Positions 11,701 through 19,956 of a DNA stretch of 64,000 nt are shown here, in pieces. The notes beneath the pieces were generated by a model, which saw nothing but the letters and a program-made list of their open reading frames with translations, was not told where the DNA came from and did no database searches. This DNA is from Membranipora membranacea (Eukaryota; Bryozoa; Gymnolaemata; Cheilostomatida; Membraniporidae), in NCBI GenBank assembly GCA_914767715.1, contig OU612075.1, positions 16,492,001 to 16,556,000 on the forward strand, read 5' to 3'. A program made the position numbers and the translations under genes. The first letter of the stretch is position 1. Each line of letters starts with the position of its first letter.

Positions 11701-14700
11701 GCGATTGGACTGTTTTCTCTAAATCTGGAGGAAATAGTGAAATTTACAAAAAGTGGGAGGTGGGTGTAAAAATCTGGAGGGTCACGCCTAAATCGGGAGA
11801 CTTGGCAAGTATGATGCAAATAACAAATCATTTCACGCAAACGACAATGTTGACACAGCACTGAAATTGAGCTTCAAAACTTTCACAGCAAGACTTGGCA
11901 GCAAAGACTTATATTACAATATTATACAGTAACCCGATTCCCAACTACCCTAATTTCATAATTTCCAAAACATCAGTAACAAATATCAAAATTGGAATAA
12001 CAATCATATGGGTATTCCAGTCCTATGCACTTTGTCAACCTCATCGCTGCTTGTTATCCGAAGTTTTGTCTGTGGGAAGTGAAAGTTATTATGGGTTTTA
12101 TTTCATACTCACATAGACGTGGAGGTAAATGTAGCATAGTCATGACCTTCTCTGTCACAAGCTACCTGACATATCCTACTGTCTGCTGGTACAGGTATCC
12201 TTAGTGTGTAGGGTAATCTCACATCTGACTTACAGCCTACTAGAGACGAGGGATGGTCAGCCTCCTGATCAAATATATCAGGGTCAAATAACTCTGAGTC
12301 CTCATCTGCTGACATCGTCATGTCATCATCTGTATGTAAGAGAAAAAAGTGACGTGGTGTGATAAGATCAGAGGCAAAAATAAAAATAATATTTCGATTT
12401 TCAAAAATCTGTTCTGCATGTACAGTGAAGTTTATTATCATAACGTAAGCTGCACTTTCATGTCACACTTATGATGTTGTGACAGGGTCACATCAAAACA
12501 ATCAAGTAAACAAAAGATTTTGTATAATTTTTATCTGACTAAATCTCGGCAAGATATTTGCACCTAACCATGAAATCCACCATTTAAATATTTGTTTTAT
12601 ATTCTTTTTCGATACTTCTTTTATCTTCTTCTACATATCCAAAACGACTCAATCTTGCTACCATACCTTGGACCTGATAGATAGAGATTGTGTTTCTGCC
12701 TCCACATGTCATATTCTTATCATCAGAGCAGTGCAGACTACAACCACCATCTGGTACTTTGGGCCATAGACCATAACTGTTGTCACAATAACATTCATCG
12801 CTGAAAGAAGGAGTAAAAGATGTTACTTGTGGTACAATTTGTAGTTGTGTACACACATTATAGTATGAAATAAAATATAAAACATTATTGGTCTCGATAT
12901 GATGATGAAAAAAATCTAGAAATTTTTGCATCAAAGTATGTTCACTATTGTATCACATTTAACATGCTATTATAGCAAACAACCACAATGCCATATATAT
13001 ATATAATTTATATTTATATTATATTTATCTGGTTTATAGAAAAACTAATATATAGAAAGGTAGAATTAGGTGAAAGCAAATATGTTTCGTTGTAATAAAA
13101 TTAATTATTATTAACCAATGTAGAATCCCATACACAGTTGAGAGCTGCTGCGTAGCCGTATGGGATTCTACATTGATTATTAATGAATAATAATCTATTT
13201 TATTACAATGGAAGAGGTCGCGTCTTCACCTATTGTGGTTGCTTTATATATTTATATATATTCAAGAATTCAGACAATAAATTCTCATACAGAGCCTTAC
13301 CCGGCAGACAGACCAGCGAATGCGTAGTCATCATCTCTACACAGGTGTATACATATCTGAGGAGTCATCTGCCCTTTAGCCACCAGCCTCTCCAGGTGAC
13401 GTAGCTGGCTGTAGTCTCGGTAACAGCCGAGTAACGTCGCAGACTTATCAAAAGCCAACTCTGAAATAAACCAAACAACATCAGAAAACTTATGATTGGG
13501 TATAATAACACTGTGGTAAGATATGCACAATCCTTCAATGACTGGTCAATAGTTGGGGTTGTGACATATCTATCACTGGTTTGGCTCTGGTGCATCAAGA
13601 ACAATGTGGAAACAGAGAGTTGTTGTTCTCAGAAACTCAACTCAAATTGCTTACAAGCAGTGGAAGTAGAAAACTTTGTATCAAAAAAGATAACAATTGT
13701 GATTTACGCGGTGCATAATGATGATATATATTTATAATGTTATATATTGTCATTGTCAATAGGTTGGTCACTACTTATTCCGAGGAGGGGAGGGACTGTA
13801 AAATATGCATTTTCTTCAGCTGATAACCAACCTTGACAGAGCATCACTGAGATCCTGACACCCATATTACCAAGAGCTTCATATGAGCTAGCCGTATATA
13901 GCCTGTGGTGTGAAGCAATAGAAACAAGAACTTCCTCGTTAACCTCATCGCCCACCCCTATCACAATCAGCACTATCCCTTGGTTCTTAGTCTTTTCAGC
14001 CTCTTTCATTAGTTGGTGCTGATTTGATGATGCACCGTCATCTGTTAGGATCACCACTAAGACAAAAGTAGAATGACAAAGCTGTTACTAACTATAAAAA
14101 ATATGCAAAAACACACTATAGTGCAGCTTTTACAAATCAGTTCAACGCTTGACCAAAAAACAAACCAACCTATATGTGGGACATCCGCACGCCCACCCAC
14201 ACTTTCATCAAACATTTCCTCTCTGACTTTCTCTAAGGCTGAGTGAAGGTTATCTGCAGTTCTTAGTTTAGGGTCTGACTCATAGTCTAATATAATCTCC
14301 TGTAACATCTTAGTCAGCGACTGTTTGTGTGAGTAAAACTCTGTATCATCAAGCTGTATAACTGGCTCTACCTATGCAATAATAAAATTGAGAATATTAT
14401 CACAACTTAATCAAAATGGGACATAATTATACAACCTATGAGCATAAAAACTGATATTCATCCCAAACTTGCAAGACACAACTATGCCCAGGAGTGATGG
14501 AATGACAGTTAAATGCTTGTGAGTATGAGTGCAATGGTAACTTGGAAACTCAATTTGAAGTTATAAACGGAATATGCAATACCTGCGGACTGAAAGTTTT
14601 ATTGGAGTTCAAACTTTGAAAGTATTTTTTTCTTTAATAGTCTAGTGGTAGCCCCCTCCTATCCTATCACTTCCATTTGCGATTTTGGACGGATAAGCTT

Positions 14701-17700
14701 TGTCAGTTGTGTCTAGTACAGTTTTTCATGCTGATCGCAATGGTAATATTTTACCGTACACTAAGTTGCACAATAGGACGCTAATTGCCAAAAACGCTGT
14801 TGGTAAAAGGGAATGTTATCAATAAATGATGATATGGTTTCAAAACATCCAAAATCTGAAAGATCATGTCATAATTAGTGGATCTAAAACTTTACATGGG
14901 TCTGCTATCATAAATAGCCGAGATGCAGCCAACAACAGTTGCAATACCACTTATATCACCGTAAATGAAGTTGCATTTCTAGCCACATTTTGCATAGGTT
15001 GCCACCGGACTATAATACATTTGTAATTACTTTTACGCAAATCTCTCACTGTTATTTCCTACGAAGAAATTGCAAATAGCAAAAATGTCAATGTTTGGAC
15101 CCAAGAATCCAACTACTCTTGGACAATAGACCAATTTGACTCCGCATTATACCTTTAATTGCAACCCACTGTGATGAGATTATAATTGACGCCCAAACCT
15201 GAGTATAAGAGAGAAAGCTGACTGCTACTCTGACACTCTCTACTCCATATTTGAGTGAACCGACGACATCAGCTACAAACTTCATCTTCTGTTTGAACTG
15301 TTCTCTTACTTCATAGCCAGGTAGATCTTTGTTAGGGTTAACATCGATCACAAATACTACATCTCCTAATGATCGCTCGCATTCTGTGTATGGAAAGAAG
15401 TAATACAAGATTATTTACTTAGCCTGACTGACAACCATATTCATGTTATCTTTATATAGTATGTATATATTTGTATGAGTATATATGTATATATGTACTT
15501 ATTATTGACAAGTTTATTGTTTGTGGTTATAGTACTACTGCATATCCTTTCGACCTTAATCTCCACTATCCTATCCTAGATACGTCCCAATGTTCTTTTT
15601 TTGGCAAGGAGGAAAAATGTCAATGGGTCTTGGAATTAAAATGAGCAAGATCTTTGACCCATATCCATGTTGTCAGTAACGCCTAGCACAACTCAAAACA
15701 CTATTATAGTATCCCCCCCCCCCCCCGTAAGGAATGATCGGTAAATTGCATCCAATTTATAACTTCTAATAACAGTGAGGTTTGGATTGAATCTGTCCAT
15801 TGATCCAAACATTGACCAGCTAAATTGATAATAACAAACTTACCATAATGTCCAACACCTGTATCATATACAGCATTCCTGGTCACATCACCACAGTAAT
15901 GATATCGTCTGTCTACAGCCTGCACAAATATCACATCATGGTATATCCTACGCCTTAGTATAACTGTTATCATTGCTAAGAGTTGTCATCGTATAAAAAT
16001 CACAAATTAGACTTATGTAGGGAAAAAGAAGGTCTCCATGATCCTAAGATGAATGTTTCATAACGCTCCATGGGATAGTGACTGCCAAGGAATGCACAGA
16101 TTGTAACACTAGGCCTTTAAACTTTTATTATAACCAAAGGCTTAGTACAAAAAACTCATCACAGGTAATAGCTACGACCAAAGATGTGCAGACCACTGCA
16201 ACACGCAGGCCTCATGCTAGGGATCATCAAGAGCCCAGTGATGGCTCAAGGCCTTCTCTAGTACAACATTCTCTAGCCTGTCTAACATTCTCATGGTTTG
16301 CTCTTTAATTTGACTCAATATATGTCATTTAGACAATGCAGTTAAATTGTTGGGTTACCTTGACTTGACCACAAGAATCCATACACTGAGCATCGCTGAC
16401 ATGACCAAACACACCGACATGATCAGTACAGTAACAGTCCAGTTCTAGTTTAGATTTCTTCCTCTTGGTCAGGTTTACCTCAAGCAATCTAAAGACAGTA
16501 AAAATAATATAATGCTAATACTATCATCAGTCAGCATGAAGGTAAACTCACCATAAACGATGGCATTTTCCCCGATTTCTGTCTCTGAAATGATACAAAA
16601 TTTAGATAGAGGAATCATCATAAATACATGGATGCCCACAGTTTGCTGTCAACTTCCAAAGTGGTAACTCATTTATATCAGGTACTAAAGCATGTTCATA
16701 CATCTACAAGTTGGGCAATGCTGATGTTTAAAACCGATGGTACCAAAGTTTCATTTCTAGTTTGATTAGGTATCACCTTTCTGGTAATAACATTTTTAGT
16801 AAAGACTTTTCTAATGAAGTCGAACCTCGCAAGGTTGCTGGTATTGGAATTTCAGTATCAATCACTTCGGCAACTTGGCTGGGGTTGATTATGAAATTTA
16901 ATTTAATTGTAATTTATGAAATGCCAATACCAGCAACCACCAAAAAGCTCGACCTTACTTTACTAGAAATGTCATTACTAGAAAGGTGATATCTTAACTC
17001 ACCCAATGTTGAGCACAGCGAGTGGTGTGTTCTCTTTCTTACACTCAGCGATGCAGCTCAGTATAGTAGTCTGCTCTTTGTTATTATGTAGATGTGTCAG
17101 CTCCCTGTTAGCTGGAAACTCCCGAAAACATCCAATATATGGAGATTCTTCTAAATCTAAAACATCAAACCTAAGGCAATCATTCATATTGTTGTTTTGA
17201 GTAAAACCTAAAACATTCAATGTTACATTTTATTTTTCGGGGATTTCTTCATATCCTGAGATAGGAACCGCCCCCAGTGTACATCATTGGCAAATCAGTA
17301 TGAAATCCAGTGTAAGATAATGCCCGGTATCACGGGCATCAAAGATGAAAAGCATTGGGATGGCGATTTGTTTGGAACTTGAACACGAAGGCTTAGTTTC
17401 ATTGGAGGGATAGAAATATGGCGCAATGGTGGCCTAATAAGATTTGCATTGCAGCATCGACTAATTAGCTATTAAGAACAAACCTAACAGCTCTCTGTAG
17501 GAGAGATCATTGTCTGGTAGTAGAAGTCTCATATACCCTCCACATGTACTCGATCTGTATACACATGTCTGTGAGATGTCATCATATGCCAGTCCATCAT
17601 CGGCACACAATACTTCACTCGATGTGTGGTCCTCACACACCAAGTATCTGAAAATACAGTGATTAGACAACCATAGAATGATCAACAGTGTTGTAGATGA

Positions 17701-18817
17701 TTCCCAAGATAGGACCTTATGCATGTGGACCAGAACTGCAGATGATGGTGCAGTCAGTGTAATGGTGAAGAGTGGAGAAACTAGGGATATGTGATAAGTT
17801 GGGACATGTTTGAGCTTGTCACAGACGGTAGCCAACAGAGATTTAGTTTGTAATGTGGCCTGTTTTCAGGACCGTGAAGCACTAGCGCCAGTTACACACA
17901 TTATTAGCTTTCTGCAATATGGATTCAGTTTGGATTTTAAACAATACAACATAGATGGGTCTCCCCTTTATAATAGTTGACATAAATAGACGAACACAAG
18001 TATTCAAGGAAAAAGAAAAATGAAATTTAAACATGAATACATAATGATAAACACAACATAATACCTATCACAATGACAGCAATGCTGAAACCTATACTGT
18101 CCATCAGTGGGCAGATGTACAGGGCAGCCCTTCATACCATGCATACCAGTCGGACAATGACCTGATTATCATAAAAGTATGGAATGAAATTTTTATTTAT
18201 TTATTTATCTTTTTGAGTTTTTAGAATTGAATGAATGATGTTTGTTTGACTAATTCTAAAACCCTTTCTCCTGATGATGCACTGGGGTCTTTAAATTAAA
18301 AACAGCCAAAATCACTATATAGCTGATCACTCACTCAGTAAGTGAGCAAGACTCGCTAGGGGTCTCATTCCAAAATTGCTCACTCATTGATAGGACTATA
18401 TACATTCTGAGTGAATGATTCAGGAACAAAGTTGTCTTACTGAGAGAAAAAATGAATGATCTTTTTGAGTGAAGTGATAGCAACAGTTTGCTTAAGCAAA
18501 GCATCGCTCACTCTTAATGAAAGACCCCCAGTTTAGTTGAGTAAACAAACAGCTCAGGTTCCGAGTAACTTTAGGCCTACCTGGCATTACGTTGATAGTA
18601 GCCTACATACAGTGAACACTATATATGACAGAATCAATTACATGACTGAATAAGCCTTTCATATTTAATCTCGTTATATATTGTTCATGTATATAATTGT
18701 GAAGATTAACACAACTATCACAAGCTTACCGTCTTCACCGAGTTCACATCCATTTGTGTCCTCCGCATTTAACACTGACAAAGTTTGTAACAGTACAACA
18801 ACGAAGATGCATCGCAT
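1..18817 (-). CDS. Giant secreted/membrane mosaic protein: signal peptide, CBM14-like, WSC, vWA, WSC, EGF array (partial, 3' end off window)
   Basis: I traced 21 exons on the minus strand: 18730-18817, 18065-18161, 17484-17647, 17003-17156, 16359-16488, 15844-15919, 15199-15383, 14170-14371, 13832-14056, 13301-13460, 12667-12800, 12113-12329, 9890-10096, 8496-8601, 7917-8052, 7227-7365, 6487-6602, 4130-4261, 3658-3740, 3095-3234, and one from 2735 to the window edge. All have GT donors and AG acceptors, and phases agree except between 9890 and 8601, where a small exon is missing or another donor is used. About 1,875 codons are visible. The start ATG (18815-18817) follows an in-frame TAA and begins a hydrophobic signal peptide. 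Domain order suggests a matrix protein or adhesion receptor: WSC may bind carbohydrate, vWA binds protein ligands, EGF units act as a spacer and Ca-dependent rod. Any membrane anchor would lie left of the window. I do not recognise a named orthologue. Confidence 0.85.
3095..4261 (-). CDS. Single-EGF exons (4130-4261, 3658-3740, 3095-3234)
   Basis: Three small exons each contribute a Ca-binding EGF or its halves: [16 protein letters not shown], then [16 protein letters not shown], then [16 protein letters not shown]. The D-x-D/N-E/D-C motif before the first cysteine is the calcium-binding signature of cbEGF. Phases 0, 2 and 1 join without conflict to the large exon at 2735. Confidence 0.9.
4438..4465. 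repeat. (ATTC)n microsatellite
   Basis: About six to seven ATTC units lie in an intron, 95 bp left of the large fold-back element. Confidence 0.9.
4560..5970. mobile_element. 1.4-kb fold-back element bounded by TTAA, in an intron of the mosaic gene
   Basis: The left arm (4560-5224) is the near-complete inverse of the right arm (5268-5970), around a loop of about 43 bp. The outer ends read TTAAGGTAATGTCAAAGACC and its reverse complement. TTAA at both ends fits a piggyBac-type target duplication, although TTAA is itself palindromic. Reverse-frame ORFs in each arm mirror each other and are not genes. Confidence 0.85.
5470..5513. mobile_element. Small hairpin inserted in the right arm of the fold-back element
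   Basis: The right arm holds TCTACT, a 32-bp palindrome (5476-5507, CAATGGACTAAACC and its inverse), then TCTACT again. The left arm has a single uninterrupted AGTAGA at the matching place (about 5021), so the hairpin inserted after the arms formed and duplicated 6 bp. Confidence 0.75.
6487..8601 (-). CDS. First EGF-like exons (8496-8601, 7917-8052, 7227-7365, 6487-6602)
   Basis: These four exons encode Cys-spaced EGF units. The first carries [10 protein letters not shown] and ends in a Lys/Arg run. The second ends one EGF ([11 protein letters not shown]) and starts a calcium-binding one (DVDECDN). The third reads YYCECEVGW and CKNGASC. The fourth starts GFRGRNCE and ends WNCQCE. Phases (1-2, 2-0, 0-1, 1-0) agree throughout. 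The donor of the second exon (CCG/GTATGT at 7917) lies inside the first of ten 26-bp tandem repeats, each carrying the same donor. Confidence 0.85.
6655..6715. repeat. AT/CATA microsatellite
   Basis: Alternating TA and CATA runs lie in an intron of the mosaic gene. Confidence 0.9.
7666..7925. repeat. 26-bp minisatellite, ten copies, at an exon-intron border
   Basis: Units of 26 bp (core ACACATACCGGAGTGTTGTC) repeat ten times with very few differences. On the gene strand each unit carries CTCCG/GTATGTG, the splice donor of the EGF exon ending at 7917. Confidence 0.95.
8356..8457. repeat. 34-bp tandem repeat, three copies
   Basis: GATATTTCTGTAGAGCGGTG plus 14 more bases occurs three times, the third with two changes, in an intron 39 bp from the donor at 8496. 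Confidence 0.9.
9596..9850. mobile_element. 255-bp fold-back MITE
   Basis: Arms ACCTTAAATTCC...GACTACCC...ATGCATGTTATAGTCAGG...ATAACTTTAT are inverted on either side of a loop near 9700-9745. It lies in the intron with the unresolved phase and could obscure an exon there. Confidence 0.8.
9890..12329 (-). CDS. Third WSC-like unit and acidic linker (exons 12-13 of the mosaic gene)
   Basis: Exon 12113-12329 opens with an acidic stretch ([16 protein letters not shown]) followed by [10 protein letters not shown], a C-x3-C element ([11 protein letters not shown]) and YATFTSTS. Exon 9890-10096 continues with [11 protein letters not shown] and four further cysteines. This looks like a divergent WSC unit passing into an EGF-like segment. 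The 3' border at 9890 uses a good GTAAGA donor but leaves phase 2, while the next clear exon (8601) needs phase 1. Either a microexon lies within 8613-9889 or a phase-1 donor inside the exon (for example after LEG) is used. Confidence 0.6.
10501..10617. repeat. GC-rich cluster of consecutive hairpins
   Basis: Four palindromes follow each other: CACCACAACGTGGTG (10501-10515), GGGTGC-GAA-GCACCC (10522-10536), GGGGG...CCCCC (10550-10577) and ACGGGG...CCCCGT (10579-10602). The GC content is far above the surrounding intron. Confidence 0.8.
10742..10841. mobile_element. 100-bp palindromic element
   Basis: GGGCCCCTGGGACTCTTACA at the left is matched by the inverse TGTAAGTCCCAGGGGCCC at the right, with the inverted symmetry continuing inward (ATGCC-TTTAC). 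It is in an intron of the mosaic gene. Confidence 0.8.
11239..11603. mobile_element. Dispersed 365-bp element, copy A, with 8-bp target duplication
   Basis: This is near-identical to 25263-25626. It is flanked by GATTGTTT at 11231-11238 and 11604-11611. An 8-bp target duplication fits a hAT-type non-autonomous element. Terminal inverted repeats are weak (CATTCTG against CCATACTG). Confidence 0.85.
12667..13460 (-). CDS. Second WSC domain (exons 10-11 of the mosaic gene)
   Basis: Exons 13301-13460 and 12667-12800 encode LLGCYRDY (WSC opening), [41 protein letters not shown] and ending IYQVQ. This follows the WSC consensus closely (G-C-Y/F, the C-x3-C helix, CYCG-like strand, C-x-G-D-x2-x-C-GG, then a short aromatic ending). 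It sits directly after the vWA domain. Confidence 0.9.
13090..13209. mobile_element. 120-bp fold-back MITE
   Basis: TTGTAATAAAAT...AATGTAGAATCCCATA is inverted as TATGGGATTCTACATT...ATTTTATTACAA around a short loop (ACAGTTGAGAGCTGCTGCG). It is in an intron. Confidence 0.8.
13832..15383 (-). CDS. von Willebrand factor A domain (exons 7-9 of the mosaic gene)
   Basis: Exons 15199-15383, 14170-14371 and 13832-14056 encode about 204 residues with the vWA fold pattern. The first strand reads [11 protein letters not shown], where the usual DxSxS metal-site motif is changed to D-V-N-P-N. Then come a helix with [10 protein letters not shown], the strand [10 protein letters not shown], the TADNLHSAL element corresponding to the conserved T-x4-AL region, and [10 protein letters not shown] and [10 protein letters not shown], the typical fourth and fifth strands. 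vWA domains bind protein ligands, often through a metal at the MIDAS. Loss of both serines suggests weakened or altered metal binding. Phases agree at each join. Confidence 0.88.
14700..15030. repeat. Diverged dispersed repeat related to 28970-29235
   Basis: Segments such as TTGCCAAAAACGCTGTTGGT and the run with AAATCTGAAAGATCATG match the second site with many substitutions, suggesting an old repeat family. It lies in an intron. Confidence 0.55.
15713..15726. repeat. Poly-C tract
   Basis: A run of about 14 C lies in an intron. A similar run is at about 24773-24784. Confidence 0.9.
15844..17156 (-). CDS. First WSC domain (exons 4-6 of the mosaic gene)
   Basis: Exons 17003-17156, 16359-16488 and 15844-15919 encode a segment opening with YIGCF-R, the usual WSC start, followed by [23 protein letters not shown] and YHYCGDV. 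WSC domains are about 80-100 residues with four disulfides and are found in secreted or cell-surface proteins, where they may bind sugars. Joining 17003 directly to 16488 keeps the frame open. A 33-bp segment between them (16552-16584) has splice-like borders but would introduce a TGA, so it is left out. The unit is longer and more degenerate than a textbook WSC, so it may be a WSC-like variant. Confidence 0.75.
16769..16992. mobile_element. Fold-back MITE ending about 10 bp from a splice donor
   Basis: The left arm GTATCACCTTTCT...AGTAAAG...GTCGAACC...TTGCTGGTATTGG is inverted at the right (CCAATACCAGCAACC...GGTGATATC). Its right end lies next to the donor of the WSC exon at 17003. Confidence 0.82.
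17484..18817 (-). CDS. Exons 1-3 of the mosaic gene: signal peptide, Cys-rich segment, chitin-binding-like domain
   Basis: Exon 1 encodes 29 residues: Met-Arg-Cys, then a run of Ile/Phe/Val/Leu, with probable cleavage near LNA-ED. This is a secretory signal. Exon 2 (18065-18161) adds about 32 residues with six cysteines (C-P-T-G, G-C-P, HCCHC). Exon 3 (17484-17647) begins YLVCED and carries a Cys/aromatic spacing (C-x8-C-x-D-D-G-L-x-Y-D-x6-C, then a later C) that resembles a peritrophin-A/CBM14 chitin-binding domain. That assignment is from motif spacing only. Junction phases 1, 2 and 1 all agree. Intron 1 holds a MITE at 18282-18531. Confidence 0.8.
18282..18531. mobile_element. MITE with CTGGGGTCTTT termini (copy 1)
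   Basis: Terminal repeats CTGGGGTCTTTA and AAAGACCCCCAG flank a body containing ACTCACTC-type motifs. A related copy lies at about 52835-53042. It sits in intron 1 of the mosaic gene. Confidence 0.75.
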
Positions 18818-19956
18818 GGCTAGAGCACGTTATATCTAAAAGTAGAGAAACACCTTTAGCTTCCACCGGTTCTATCAAGTGGATCACACGCTCAATAATT
18901 GACCCTTTCCAAACTTGCCTATCTGTGCAATGAACTCCCTCTCATTGATCATTGATCTGTGCAAAGAACTCCTCGACAGATTGTATGTCAAAATAGTCTG
19001 TGACTCAAAGTATGCAAAAAGTGTCTAACCAATGATTGAGCAGCTGTGATTTGCTGGTGTTTCTAAACCAATGAGGTAGAGAGTATCACTTCCTGATTCT
19101 TCTTCATCAAAAAGATGTTTTGCTATTAGACCAGCATTGCCCCCACCCCATCCTGGAACTATAAAATTATTGTTGATTGAAGAACTGTCCCTGCTCAAAT
19201 GAACTCATTAAACATTGGTAACTCGTCTACTGTTGTCCCTGAACCAGGTATATTTTGGAGGAATAGTCCAAGGAGTCTTTTTTTACTCCTTGTGACTATC
19301 CTTGTTGTTGTAATTTAATTAATCAATACTGAGATTTCAATTGATAACCTAACACAACATTATGCACATACTCATAGTAGCTAGCAAGGAGTAATTAAGT
19401 ATGTATTAATTAGAGTTTTTTTGGGTTTATTCAGTTGCCTCACCCTTGACTGGTTTGGATGATTGGTTGATAAAGAATAGGATGCAAGAGTCCCAAGCTT
19501 GTCTGCTTGTTACAAAATTAATCTATTTTCCAAATTAAAAAAGGAATATGGCGCCTTTTTTTATTTATTTCTTGCTTTGCAGGTAGCACTGATCAATCTG
19601 ATTTCATCAAAATTATTTACCTAGGTCTTACATTAAATGAGCCTTATGACCTCAAGGTCAGTGGAAGAGTTCCTCAATCTAATAATTTATTTGATCATGG
19701 GGGTTAATGTACCGCCCTATACATGTGAAGTTTTGAACACATGTGGGAAAATCAAGAGAAAAATAATAATTGGAAAAAAAAGTCACCACACTACCAACTT
19801 CAATGATTAACCACCATTCTTTTTGCCTACAGTGTTCATCATTTTTCTAGAATTTACTCCTATCTTCAATTTAGGACCACTATTGAGGTGAAAGTAGTGA
19901 ATTGAATGGTTCTAGTAGAGAACAATATTCAATCTACATCACCAAAATATAAAAAA
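18818..19956. other. Gene-free stretch between two divergent genes
   Basis: About 1.1 kb separates the minus-strand start of the mosaic gene from the first codon proposed for WDR55, so both promoters should be here. I see no clear TATA box. A hairpin lies at about 19258-19303 (GGAATAGTCCAAGGAGT and its inverse around a T run). Confidence 0.5.

Noticed and set aside
16552-16584. 33-bp segment with splice-like borders between two WSC exons
   Set aside because: Including it produces TGA at the next join, while skipping it keeps phase and the WSC motif. At most a poison exon.
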